Positions 21,914 to 32,801 of a DNA stretch of 64,000 nucleotides are shown one piece after another. This DNA comes from Eustoma russellianum (taxonomy: Eukaryota > Streptophyta > Magnoliopsida > Gentianales > Gentianaceae). Position 1 is the stretch's first letter. Each line of letters starts with the position of its first letter. The stretch covers positions 9,473,561 to 9,537,560 of the forward strand of contig AP025071.1 of assembly GCA_036186865.1 (NCBI GenBank), read 5' to 3'. A program made the translations under genes and the position numbers. Under the pieces are notes generated by a model. The model searched no databases. It saw only the letters and a program-made list of their open reading frames with translations, and was not told the origin of the DNA.

Positions 21914-22192
21914 GTGGATTCAGGTACGATATTAGTGAATAACATACCGGCAAATGTGTTGTTTGATAGTGGTGCAAGCCACTCATTCATATCTAAAAGA
22001 TTTGTTCGGAACCTGGACAACTGTCCTACTTGGCTGGAGACTCCTTATAGAGTTCAGGCAGGTGGAGATCAGATTATCGTATCTCACCACCTGTACAAGG
22101 ATTGTGGAATCGAGATGGAGGGTCAGCAGTTTGTGGCGACACTGATTCCGATACAGATGGGAGATTTTGATGTGATTTTGGGTATGGACTAA
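21914..22192 (+). pseudogene. GYP-D retropepsin-like protease
   Basis: The active site block is VLFDSGASHSF at about residues 15-25 of the open block. The C-terminal block VILGMD is followed by TAA where the family has Trp (GMDWL), so the frame closes early. The protease would cleave the Gag-Pol polyprotein. Single-base damage is the simplest reading. Confidence 0.85.
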
Positions 22193-22429
22193 TTGTTCCA
22201 TAACCATGCCTAGATAGATTGCCGAAGGAAACAAGTAGCGATCAGGAATCTGGGACATGAAGAGGTTACCTATCAGGGTAACAGTAAGCTGAGGAAGATT
22301 ACGCAGAATGATTATCTGACAGCAGTACATGCCTTTTGAGCGTTGAGGAAAGGAGATATGGGATACTTAGTATACGCCCTGGAAACAAAGTCCGAGGCAC
22401 CAACACTTGACAACATTCTAGTAGTTTGA

Positions 22430-23391
22430 GAGTTTCTGGAGGTGTTTCCAGATGATTTACCAGGCTTGCCACAAGATCGGGAGATCGAGTTCGAGATTAA
22501 TGTGGTGCCTAGAGCAGAACCGATCTCTAAAGTTCCTTATAGAATGGCTCCAGCAGAGTTAAAGGAGTTGAAGATACAGCCACAAGAGCTAATCGATAGA
22601 AAGTTCATCTGTCCCAGCGTGTCACCGTGGGGGAGCACCGGTGCTGTTTGTAAAGAAGAAGGATGACAACAATGCGGTTATATATGGATTACAGGGAATT
22701 AAACAAAATCACTATTAAGAATAAGTATCCATTGCTGCGGATCGACGATCTATTCGACCAGTTGAGAGGAACCCCTATATTTAGCAAAATCGATCTTCGC
22801 TCTAGTTATCACCAGTTGAAAATCAAGGCCGATGATGTACCGAAGACTACTTTCCAAACTCGCTATGCCCATTACGAATATCTGGTGATGCCTTTTGGGT
22901 TGACTAACGCCCCAACTACGTTTATGGATCTCATGAACATTATGTTCTGAGAGCAGTTGAATAAATTCGTGGTGGTATTCATCGATGATATTTTGGTTTA
23001 TTCACCAGACGAGAATATGCATGCCGAGCACTTGCATATCGTTTTGAGCATATTAAAAGAGAAGCGGATGCATGTCAAGTTCAGCAAGTGCGAGTTTTGG
23101 TTATGGATTGTTGCCTTCTTAGGACATGTTATTTCAGAGGCTAACATAGCCATTGATCCCAAGAAAATTGAGGCAATTACAGGTTGGCCGCGGCCAACAA
23201 AAATAACCAAGATTCGAAGTTTTCTAGGGCTAGCAGGCTATTACCGCAAATTTGTTGAAGGATTCTCCAGGATAGCAGTACCACTGACCAAACTGACACA
23301 AAAAAAGATAAAATTCGAGTGGACTATTGATTGTGAGAGGAGCTTCACCGAGCTTAAGCGGAGGTTGACAGCGGCTCTGGTGTTGGCCTAG
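22430..23391 (+). pseudogene. pol: GYP-D reverse transcriptase (three blocks)
   Basis: Block 1 (22442-22666) has VFPDDLPGLPQDREIEFEI and the YRMAPAELKELK motif. Block 2 (22663-22950) has DYRELNKITIKNKYPLLRID, FSKIDLRSSYHQ and MPFGLTNAP. A TGA at 22948 replaces a codon before block 3 (22957-23391), which carries the catalytic VVFIDDILVYS and FLGLAGYYRKF. All expected gypsy RT motifs are present in order, so only a few lesions separate this from a working gene. Block 1 also lies in a different frame from block 2. Confidence 0.9.
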
Positions 23392-23412
23392 CCTATTGCT
23401 GAGGAGAGTTAT

Positions 23413-23982
23413 GTGGTCTACAGTGATGCGCCCAGGAATGGCTTAGGTTGTGTGTTGATGCAGAAAGATTTAATTATTGCCTACGCATCCAGACAGCTTA
23501 AGCCGTATGAGCAGAATTACCTGGTGCATGATCGGGATTTGGCTGCCGTAGTACTTGCACTAAAGATCTGGAGGCATTATTTATATGGAGAACGGTGTGA
23601 AGTGTATACGGATCATAAGAGTTTGAAATACCTGTTCACTCAAAAGGAACTGAATATAAGGCAGCACAGATGGCTGGAATGGATCAAGGATTACGATTTG
23701 GCTATTCATTATCATCTGGGTAAGGCTAATAAAGTGGCAGACGCGCTGAGCCAAAAATCCATCCATGCGAGGCAGACGCCTCTGGAGCGAGAGATGGGTG
23801 AAGGCGAGTTAGATATGGTCGAGTCTACAGCTAATATTCTGGCAACGTTAGTGGTATCAACAACGTTGATTGTTACGATAAAGGATGCACAGTTAAAGGA
23901 TGCCGAGTTGTTAAAGAGTGCGGATAGAATTAGGCAAGCATCAGCCGATGACTTTCAGTTGCGCGATGACGGCAGTTTATAG
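23413..23982 (+). pseudogene. pol: GYP-D RNase H domain
   Basis: It has the motifs VYSDAPRNGLGCVLMQ, IAYASRQLKPYEQNY, the DLAAVVLALKIWRHYL helix with its acidic residue, VYTDHKSLKYLF and HLGKANKVADALSQK. It is joined to RT by a TAG at 23389. The domain degrades the RNA template during reverse transcription. Confidence 0.9.
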
Positions 23983-24672
23983 TTCAGGAATTGTTTATGT
24001 GTGCCCAACGACGATGAGATACGTAGAGAGGTCATGAAGGAAGCTCATAGTTTGCGACTGTCTATGCACCGGAGCCACTAAAGTGTATCAAGATTTGAGA
24101 GAGCATTACTGGTGGAATGGAATGAAGCAACAGATTCCTAAGTATGTGGAGCGATGTCTGGTATGTCAGTAAGTGAAGGTGGAACACCAGAGACCTGCTG
24201 GACTTCTACAACCATTGGAAATTCTAGAGTGGAAGTGGTAACATACCATTATGGATTTTGCCATAGGACTTCCAAGGACTCGAGGAGACAGCAACACAAT
24301 ATGGTAATTATGGATAGACTTACTAAATCAGCGCATTTCTTACCAATGTCAATTCAAGCGTCGATGGAAAAACTGCTACATATGTATATGGATGACGGCA
24401 TGCGTCTGCATGGCGTTTCAGTGAGTATAGTCTGCGACAGATATCTGCATTTCACTTCCAGATTCTGGACCGCGTTTCAGCGCGCTATGGGTACAAAGAT
24501 TCGAATGAGTACCGCATTCCACCCACAGACTGATACGCAAACTGAAAGAACAATACTGACGCTGGAAGCTATGTTACGTGCCTGTCTGTTGGATTTTCGT
24601 GGTAGCTGGGATAAATTCGTGAAGCTGATGGAGTTTGCATATAATAATAGCTACACAGCTCGATTGAAATAG
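23983..24672 (+). pseudogene. pol: GYP-D integrase, zinc-binding and catalytic core
   Basis: The HHCC zinc region is split by a frame change (EHYWWNGMKQQIPKYVERC at about 24100-24160). The core shows MDRLTKSAHFLPM, then CDRYLHFTSRFWTAFQRAMG and the STAFHPQTDTQTERT block. In this family the aspartate of the CDRDPRFTS motif and the Glu of the QTERT block are catalytic. The core frame closes at 24672. The domain would join element DNA to the genome. Confidence 0.87.
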
Positions 24673-25255
24673 CACCTTTCGAAGCGTTGTATCGACGGAA
24701 GTGTTGATCACCATTGTATTGGAATGAGGTCAGTGAGAGAGCGATTACCGGTTCAAAGTTGGTTGAACAGACTAAGGATAATGTTCGGCTAATACGCGAG
24801 AGGCTGAAGGGAGCCCAGGACCACAACAAGAGCTAGACAGACTCGAAACATACCTATCGAGTTTGGATTTGGCGAAAAGGCATATTTGATTGTGTCGCCA
24901 ACAAAAGGAGTTATGCACTTTGAAGTTAGAGGGAAGCTCAGTCCTCGTTTCATCGGGCCATACGAGATCTTGGAAAGGATTATAACAGTAGCATATCGGC
25001 TTGCATTGCCACCTTCATTGTCCCAGATGCACGATGTATTCCACGTGTCACAGCTGCGGAGATAGGTACATGACCCGAGTCATGTATTGGAGTATCAGCA
25101 GTTAGAGATTCAGGATGACGCTTCTTATGACGGGGTGCCAGTGCGTATTATGTACCGAAAAGAGCAATTGTTGCGAAATAAGTCGATTCCGTTTGTTAAG
25201 GTTCAGTGGAGTAATCACCCCGAACGGGAGGCCACTTGGGATCCAGAAAAATAGA
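24673..25255 (+). pseudogene. pol: GYP-D integrase C-terminus and chromodomain-like tail
   Basis: The frame is broken, but translated blocks include FHVSQLRR, then (after an in-frame TAG) VHDPSHVLE and VRIMYRKEQLLRNKSIPFVK followed by VQWSNHPEREATWDPE. This is the chromodomain-like C-terminal module of plant chromoviruses, thought to guide insertion to heterochromatin. It ends ~65 bp before the polypurine tract. Confidence 0.8.
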
Positions 25256-25319
25256 TGAGGTAACAATACCCTCAGCTCTTCGACTAAGGTACGTAAGTTT
25301 CGAGGCCGAAACTTTTTGT

Positions 25320-25329
25320 AAGGGGGAAA
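25320..25329 (+). promoter_or_regulatory. GYP-D polypurine tract
   Basis: AAGGGGGAAA lies directly before the LTR start TGTTACACCCCG and would prime plus-strand synthesis. Confidence 0.85.
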
Positions 25330-28300
25330 TGTTACACCCCGACTTCCGTTACGTGCTTAGAATGAATTTCGTTGTGATATCGTAACTTAATATAATGTGT
25401 GTATGTATTGCCTTAAATAAATTTTAGTACTAAATTAACATAATGAATGTAGGATAATTCATTTTGTAAATAAAAGAATTAGTACAAGTTTTATTTAGGA
25501 ATTAAATAAAGGAAAAAAGAAAATTACACTTGAGGGAAATAAAGCAATGCTAAGATTGTAATTTCACAATCCACTTGCACCCCATAGCTAATCCGGCCAC
25601 CACCCTCACATTATTTCTATTTTCCTAAATTTCTTCTTTTTAATTTCCCACCTCATCATTTCCTTTTCTTACACCATGCAAATTCCTCCCAATCGTTTTT
25701 CATGCATCCACGTTTTCCCTCCACTCACTCATAAACAAAAACAAACTAATCATTCTTCCCCCACCACACCCTAACCTCGGCCAAGTAAGGATAGAAGGAA
25801 TAAGAACATTCCTCCTTCACAACCTTCACTTCATTTCATCCCATTTCACTCTCTTCCTTCAATTTTCTCCACTCTAACTCTCTCTGACTAGGAAAAGCCT
25901 TCTTCCACCCTCATTTTTCCCTTTTACCTGTGAACACCCAAGGCAAGAAGAGGGAAATTTCTTCAATTTTCAAGTGAAGAATCAAGTGTCCAACTCCTAC
26001 AAACATCAAGAGAAACACTTTACCAACCTTGTTCACATCCTTCTCATCCTACATCTTCCATTACATACCCGTCCCACCTCCATTTTAGGCCTACAAATAG
26101 AGAGCAATAACAAAGGAGGTAGGAGAAGTGTTCTAGATGAAAGAAATAGAAATCTTCAAGGAAAACAAAGGTAAGTTTTATTAAGGTTGAGTTTTATATT
26201 ACTCTTAACATCTCTTCCTTAGAAAAAACAACTGACCTTGCTCCCACATGGCCATCTAGGCTGTGTACTACCAAGCCAACCACAAAGAAGAAATCTTTCA
26301 CTAACAAGTGTAAGATTCAAGTATCAAGGCAAGTATTTTTCTTAGCTTCTTCAAGGATGTTTAAAAATGAGTCTCCTATGTTCATATCAAAGGATGGATC
26401 ATTCATGAATATATTAAAATGAAGCTCTTATCACCAAGTTATGAAAAGTGTTCTTGAATGCTTAAACTATGCATGCATGTGTGTTATTCTTGTATAGTTC
26501 ATGAATGTCATTAGGATGATATCCAAATAGGACATGCATGGCTAAATTCTAAGCATGGACAGCCCTTGAGGACGTGCTTGGCATAAGGAATGAAGAACAC
26601 ACATGCATTCTTATCTTTTATGTAAAATGTAGGTCAATCAGTACACTTTCTTGAAAAGTGTACTAAGAACCCCATCAAACATCATCTCCATTTGTGCATA
26701 TTGGATGATCATCATTTCCTTTGTTTGCATATGTATGAGAGTGTATTTACATAATTATGGCCATAGTATAGTATGTTATGGTAAATCATAAAGTTACCAT
26801 CTTGGATGATCATAACCTCATAACCACCTTTATCCTACTAAGATGGGGCTGTTTTGAGCCTCCATCATAGACCATGATTTCATCACCATCATCATGATGT
26901 GTATCTTGATGATCATGGTCTAAGAAGTTGTATTTTCATGGTTTTTATCCTCTTATGTATTTGCATGTAACAAGCGTCATGGTCATCACCATGATCATGG
27001 TCCTTATGATCATGACTATGGTGGATGTGACATGGCTTGAGGCTTGATGTGTTAGAATCATGAAATCCATGTAACACATTCATGGTAGAGTAGAATAAAA
27101 ATGGATACTACCCTTTTAGCACATTGGTGACATTAAACAAATTTGGGAAACTCATTGTGGCATGCATAAGAACTTTCGGCCATAAGGCCTTAATTGGTAC
27201 CTAATTGATGATTTTCACTTACGGGTATACCTACATGAATATATGTATTATATGTGGAATATATGTAAATATTTATCATGTTTGTTACATTGAGCAAATT
27301 GAAACACCGTTGGGTGTGCTTGGTACCCATTCGGCCAAGGGGCCACTAGAGCACAAATATGATAATGTATGTCATTTGAATAAACCTATGTAAATATATG
27401 TGTAACAAATATATTATAAGATAAACCAAGGAACAATCAAATTGTCAAATTTAAAAAGGGGCAAACTCAAATTAAGGGCTATTTTGGCCATTTGGCCGAA
27501 ATACCCCTTTAAGGGCAAAAGTGTAATTTCACAATTCAAGGGAATTGAAAAATGGGCTGTTTGAAGATCTTTACAATTAAATAATGTATGGGACATCTTA
27601 AGAAATTAAGATTAATAACTAAAAGACCAAAAAGGGGCGGTTTGGTCAATAAAACCGAAGGCTCCCTAAGTAAGGACAAAAGGTAATTTCACATGAAACT
27701 TAATAAGAGTAACGGACTTAGGGGCTGATTTGACTAGAGGCCTAAGCCGAGCATTCATTTACGCATGTGTCAGCATGATTTTCAAAGAAAACAAGTTTTA
27801 CTTACAAAAAGATTATTGTGAAAGATGTTTTAAAAGAATTTTACAAGTAAAGAACTGTACCGCGAGACAAATGATTCCATACGACTCATGCATGTTTCTG
27901 TTGGCTGAGTGTAACACCTTGTCCGGGAAAAAGGATCTCTGCCTTTCTGTTACGTCTACGACGTTTTGTATGGAGAGTCGCTTGACATTTGGTCCTAGAG
28001 GAAGATGTCAGGGTCAAAATACGTTATGGCCAAATGTAACACCGTATCCAGGGCTCAGGATCTTGGTTATAACGTGTCACCGTTAGCCATAGGTACGTAT
28101 GATGTAACGCAGTGGTTAGACCATCGGGATTCATAGCCGGTACTGAAGGCTACTCAGGGAATCATTTGGCATATCGTGGGTACCATTCTTACGATACGAA
28201 AAGGGCTATAGCCAACTCTTGTTCTGTCATGTTTATGAAAGTATGAAATGATATGTTTCAGAAAGTTTTACCATGCATACATTATATACATGTCCCACAA

Positions 28301-28978
28301 ACACATCTGTACTTTGCCTAGTATAATGACTAAATACGCACTGATAAGCACATAAAACTGAAAATAAAGGATTATGATCGAAGAAAAACATGGACTATCT
28401 GAAAGATATCTAAATGTCAAAGTAAAGTTGACCGAAGACTTTAACTGCTTGATTAATTGTACTGTTTATTTTTGTTATTTACATATAAGGTTACTTTCTT
28501 ACGTGTTACGGATACATTACTTGTTCTATGTTTTATTGTACTCTCTCCACTACCCCGATCCCCATGTATGATCCACTTGACGAATCTAGACAGAAATACT
28601 TGTTGACTATTCATTGTCGCTCATCCCTTATTTTTACCATATAGACTCGCAAGACCCAGAGCAAAAGTTTGTAGAGGATGAGCCAGAGAATAGGTTCGGA
28701 AAGCTGCCTAGTAGACTGTTGTACAACCGTTTGTATTTTGGATATTTTAGCTCTGTACTTATGATGATTGTACTGGTGATGTACCACTGTTACTATCTCG
28801 GATGTAGTAGTTTCGTACTTATGTCGATGTTTTATGTTTGTATATTTTATGATACTTCCGCTATTCGATTCATGTTTATGACGATGCGCATATAGATGAT
28901 ATCGATGTCTTGTACTTCTCGTAGTAGAGTACGGCGGGTGTACTGTACCAAGACCCTAGTCCCGGTCGGGGCGCTACA
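25330..28978 (+). repeat. GYP-D 3' LTR (3649 bp)
   Basis: It starts TGTTACACCC and ends GGTCGGGGCGCTACA, so it has TG...CA ends. It contains no protein gene. A leader-like ATG with a Lys/Glu-rich start is followed by AAAGGTAAGT, a strong splice-donor match, near 26140-26176. The 3' end shares the block CGTAGTAGAGTACGGCGGGT with LTR-B1. Confidence 0.88.
26140..26176 (+). promoter_or_regulatory. Short coding start plus splice-donor-like site in GYP-D LTR
   Basis: An ATG at about 26137 opens a Lys/Glu-rich frame that runs directly into AAAG|GTAAGT. LTR-C has the same layout near 30543-30586. This could be a spliced leader, but that is inference from consensus only. Confidence 0.35.
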
Positions 28979-29526
28979 TTTAAGGCTTTGTGCAAGACAA
29001 AAAAATAAGAGATGAAGAGAATTCCTGCTTTTCACTTGATAGCTTGTAGTGTGTGTGTCACTTTTGCATTTGACCTTCCTCCTCCTTTTTTTTAGAATAA
29101 CCTAGGGTTTAGAAGAGTCTTGAAAAACGTCTTCAATGCTCGTGGAAGATATCTTGCAAAACTTTGTGTATAGCTTTGCTTATTTGGCGAGATATGATTG
29201 ACAAGTGATGTATCTTCGTCTTGTTGTCACTTTATGATTTGGTCTTCATTAAGCCACCTCGGAACTTAATATATGACATGGATAATCACTAAAAATCTGA
29301 ACATAATTTGAATTTTGAATGTCTTGATTTCCAATTAACCATCAGTGTGATGTCTTCTCATTTTTGAAGGATTTTGTGCCTTGAAAGACCTTACCAAAAA
29401 TCGCCCACTATGCTGAAAATTTTAGCATTGTTTTTGAATCTTTTGAAACATTACCTTGTATATTTGATCTCCATAAATTTTTGAATTCTTTTGTAGATAA
29501 TTCTCCAGCAATCATAGCGCAAGATA
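28979..29526 (-). repeat. SIRE-III LTR fragment (left)
   Basis: It resembles 19600-20080 of SIRE-II, including the TGCTGAAAATTTTAGCA palindrome at about 29410 and the TTACCTTGTGTAG-like block. It ends at TGTAGCGACC, where LTR-C starts. No gene is seen. Confidence 0.6.
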
Positions 29527-31429
29527 TGTAGCGACCTATATTTCCAGGTTGGTAGAAAAAGAAATAAGATAGTAGAAAACAAAACGAAAATGTGGTGTCG
29601 ATAGAATTTTGGTAGAATTTAAAATTTTGGAATCAAGGTTAATAAGACATCGGTAGTATATATCGGGGTTAGAAACACTTGTAAAAAATAACCGAATGTT
29701 AAGGTAACCAATATATTGATATGCTACGAGATTTGTTAACGAACGTTACGACTTCGTCGTAGGAGTTAAAATAATAAGAATATGTAGAAACTTAAATATT
29801 ATGATAAATTAAACCAAAATAAAAACACATGACACAAGAAATTAGGGCATTTAAATCAAAGAAAAAAAGAAAGCAAGACATGAAATTGTGGTTAAGAAAA
29901 TACCCAACAAATACCAAGTGTAGAAAATTATGTAGAAACCAAGTGATAAAATTTTGTCACATTCTACCTACTCCCACTCCAAAACTTTTTGCCATGGCAT
30001 AAACAAAGAGGAAGAAGGCTTTCTTCCACACGAAACAATTATGGATTTATACCAAAAAGCTTACAACTCTTACACACTTCCTTACACCCTCTTACACAAT
30101 CAACCAACTAAACCAACCCTCCCCACTCCCCTCTTTGGCTGGTTACCACACACCAAAGGGAAAAAGATCTTTTCTTCTTGTTTTAACTAATCCTTCACTC
30201 CATCAACTTACAATATTTCTTCCACCTTATCTCATCTTCCCTAACAAAATCCCCCCAACTTCATGATTGTATTTTCTCCCTCTCTTCACCCAAAATTTCG
30301 GCCAACCTTAGAAAAGAGAGGAAGGCTCTCTTTCCTTCTAATTTTCAACACTTAGCCAAGTTCATTTTTCCTAAAACACACTCTCTTCTCTCTCAACCAA
30401 GAAACAAGTCTTCCATTCCCCCTATTTTCCTCTTTACTAAAAGCTCTACAAGAATAGCGCCTGAAGAAATCTTCTTCTCTTATCTCCTACATTCACTCCA
30501 AACATTAGCTGCAACATCCTCTCTATTCTCAGCACCAAAACCATGGGTTTAGAGGAGGTTAAAAAGCAAGAGAAAGCAAGGTAAGAACACCATCTAAGCT
30601 ATGTTAATCTTCTTTCATTCAATCTATTTTCATGGTTGATCACTAACCCTTTCATTTCCTTGTTCAAACTATGGGTTAAGAAAGCTTAAAGGAGAAGGTT
30701 TTCTTTCAAGCCAAGTGAAGAAATCTTCACTTTTCTTGTAAGATTAAATGAGAAAGGAAAGTATTCTTTCTAGATCCTTCATGGATTTCAACGATCTAAG
30801 TATTTATGCTCATACAAAGTTGGATCATTCATGATATATATGTTAAAGGTTTTTGTATCAAGAATATGTATAAGCTATGTTTGTATGTGATGAAAATATG
30901 AGGCTATATATATATAATACACCGCCATGATGGCTAAAAATGGACCTATATGTATAAATGGAATGAAATGAACACTCTTATGTGAAGTATATAAAATCTA
31001 AGGAAAGAAAATGAAAACATATGACATGTTAAGAAAAGTATACTGAGAGGATATTTTTATGCATATGTTTATATGTTTTCATGAAGATCATCACTTATGT
31101 GTTTATTTGTGATTTTGGTTTTTATGAACTTTTGTGTTCTTGACTTAGCATGTTATGAGGCAATCATATTCATGTCTAAGATTGTAGTTCATAAAAGATA
31201 GTTTCTTGATGATCTTAATATATATGTATGTGTATGACATGGCCAAAGTAGAGTTTTTATACCTATTTACTTCATTTTCATAAGTTCCATCATTTGATGT
31301 GTTATGTGTTTTATGATGATTTATAAGTTATTATGTTGATGGAACTAACTTCCATATAGTTGGATTAAATGTTCAAATCAAGATATAACTAAAAGAGGTG
31401 GAGAAAAAGGATTTATGTCATATATATAT

Positions 31430-31482
<53 letters not shown>

Positions 31483-31497
31483 TGGGTGATATAGTAG

Positions 31498-32801
31498 ATG
31501 GCGTCTTCTTCCCCGGGTGGAGCCGCCGGCGTTCGATCCTTCGCTTCCGTTGTTTCAACCGCTATACCGCCTCCGATCTCTTCTAAAACAGTCGAAAAAT
31601 ACAAAGGTCACCCTCTGCTATCTTTTACAGATGAGGAAATTGATGCTTTGGCCTCCCCTTACCAATTAGCACTCGTCGGAACCTTCTGGTTTGGCCAGCC
31701 ACCATTGAAGATCATCCGGGACGTCTTTGAGCGAATAGGATTCAGATCCGACGTAAAGGTAACTCTTTTGGATCAAACTCATGTTCTTCTGAATTTCATG
31801 GACAAACCTGATTACATTCGTTGCTTTTACCGCCGTTCTTGGACCATTGCCGGATGCACCATGAGAATCACCAAGTGGACCATTGATTTTGATCCGGCAT
31901 CCGACGTTCCAATCGTGCCTGTATGGATCTCTTTACCTGGATTGCCTATACACTATCATCACAAATCTGCATTGTTTGAAATCGCTAAAGTGGTAGGTAA
32001 TCCGATCAAGCTTGATGTGGCCACCGCCGATGGGTTACGGCCATCCGTGGCACGTATCTGCGTAGAAACTGACATCTCTGTTGAGTTACCAAAAAAACTG
32101 TTTCTTCAAGGCAAGCAGAAAATTCTTCAGCAGCAAGTACGGATTGCAGAAGATTAGGTCATGATGCCATATCTTGCGGAGATCAACCAGTTCTGCCGCC
32201 GCCAACAGACAAGCCGCAAAAACCTGCGAAACGATGGACTCCAAAAAAGCCACAGAAAGAGGGTATCTCCAACCCTAATCCACCAGTCATGTTGCGCCGT
32301 CAAGATACATCTCCAACAATAGCGGTGGAGGATAACGAGGTTCCAAACCTAGAACCACAACCAGAAAACGCTGAACATGTCATTCCTATACCAATAGAAC
32401 AGCATATAGAGAATCTGAATGAGGATATGGAGCCTGACTTAGCAAACACATCCAAAGAGGATGATCCAGATGTTAGTCAACATTCAGACTCTGAAATAGA
32501 TCTTAGTATGCATGCTGTTCCGCACACTGATGATAGAACACATACGGAATTTGTTGCTCAAATGAAAGATGATTCTGAAAATATCAGCAAACGACTCTCT
32601 TCATGCCCAGCGTGTCCAAGTGATGAGGATATTTTACAGGCATGTTTTAGCACCAACCCTCCGGACAATGATGGTTTTCTTCCAGTCGTTCCATGGAGAC
32701 GACGACGGAGACGTCAATCAGAACTCCCACTACGTCCTCCATCTACTATCCAAACAAGAAGCGTGAATCGTATGATCTCATCCCAAGTACATTCTCAATG
32801 A
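31498..32801 (+). pseudogene. LINE-B ORF1 (DUF4283 protein), zinc knuckle deleted
   Basis: The ATG at 31498 opens 219 codons with a DUF4283 domain (YQLALVGTFWFGQPPLKII, then VLLNFMDKPDYIRCF, then WISLPGLPIHYHHKSALFE). This is the nucleic-acid-binding N-terminal domain of plant LINE ORF1. A TAG closes the frame at 32155. LINE-C has CTSCRRLGHASDAC at this point, but LINE-B keeps only the LGHDAISC half, so about 35 bp including the first two Cys were lost and the frame shifted. The C-terminal part reopens at about 32200 and runs through an acidic region to TGA at 32799-32801. Confidence 0.88.

Larger units (their letters stand above)
21290..28978 (+). mobile_element. GYP-D, 5'-truncated Ty3/gypsy chromovirus (Tekay/Del-like)
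   Basis: Order is gag C-terminus, protease, RT, RNase H, integrase with chromodomain-like tail, polypurine tract, then a 3649 bp LTR. Protease-RT-RNase H-integrase is the Ty3/gypsy order. The very long LTR and the C-terminal extension fit the Tekay/Del chromovirus lineage. The 5' LTR and most of gag are missing at the junction with SIRE-II. Several stops and frameshifts break every gene. Confidence 0.9.

Noticed and set aside
25974..26174. 66-codon frame as a gene in the GYP-D LTR
   Set aside because: No domain and no homologue in the other LTRs. Only its end near the splice-donor-like site is of interest, noted separately.
29954..30190. 78-codon frame as a host gene fragment
   Set aside because: It lies in the LTR-C leader region, has low-complexity composition and no recognisable domain.
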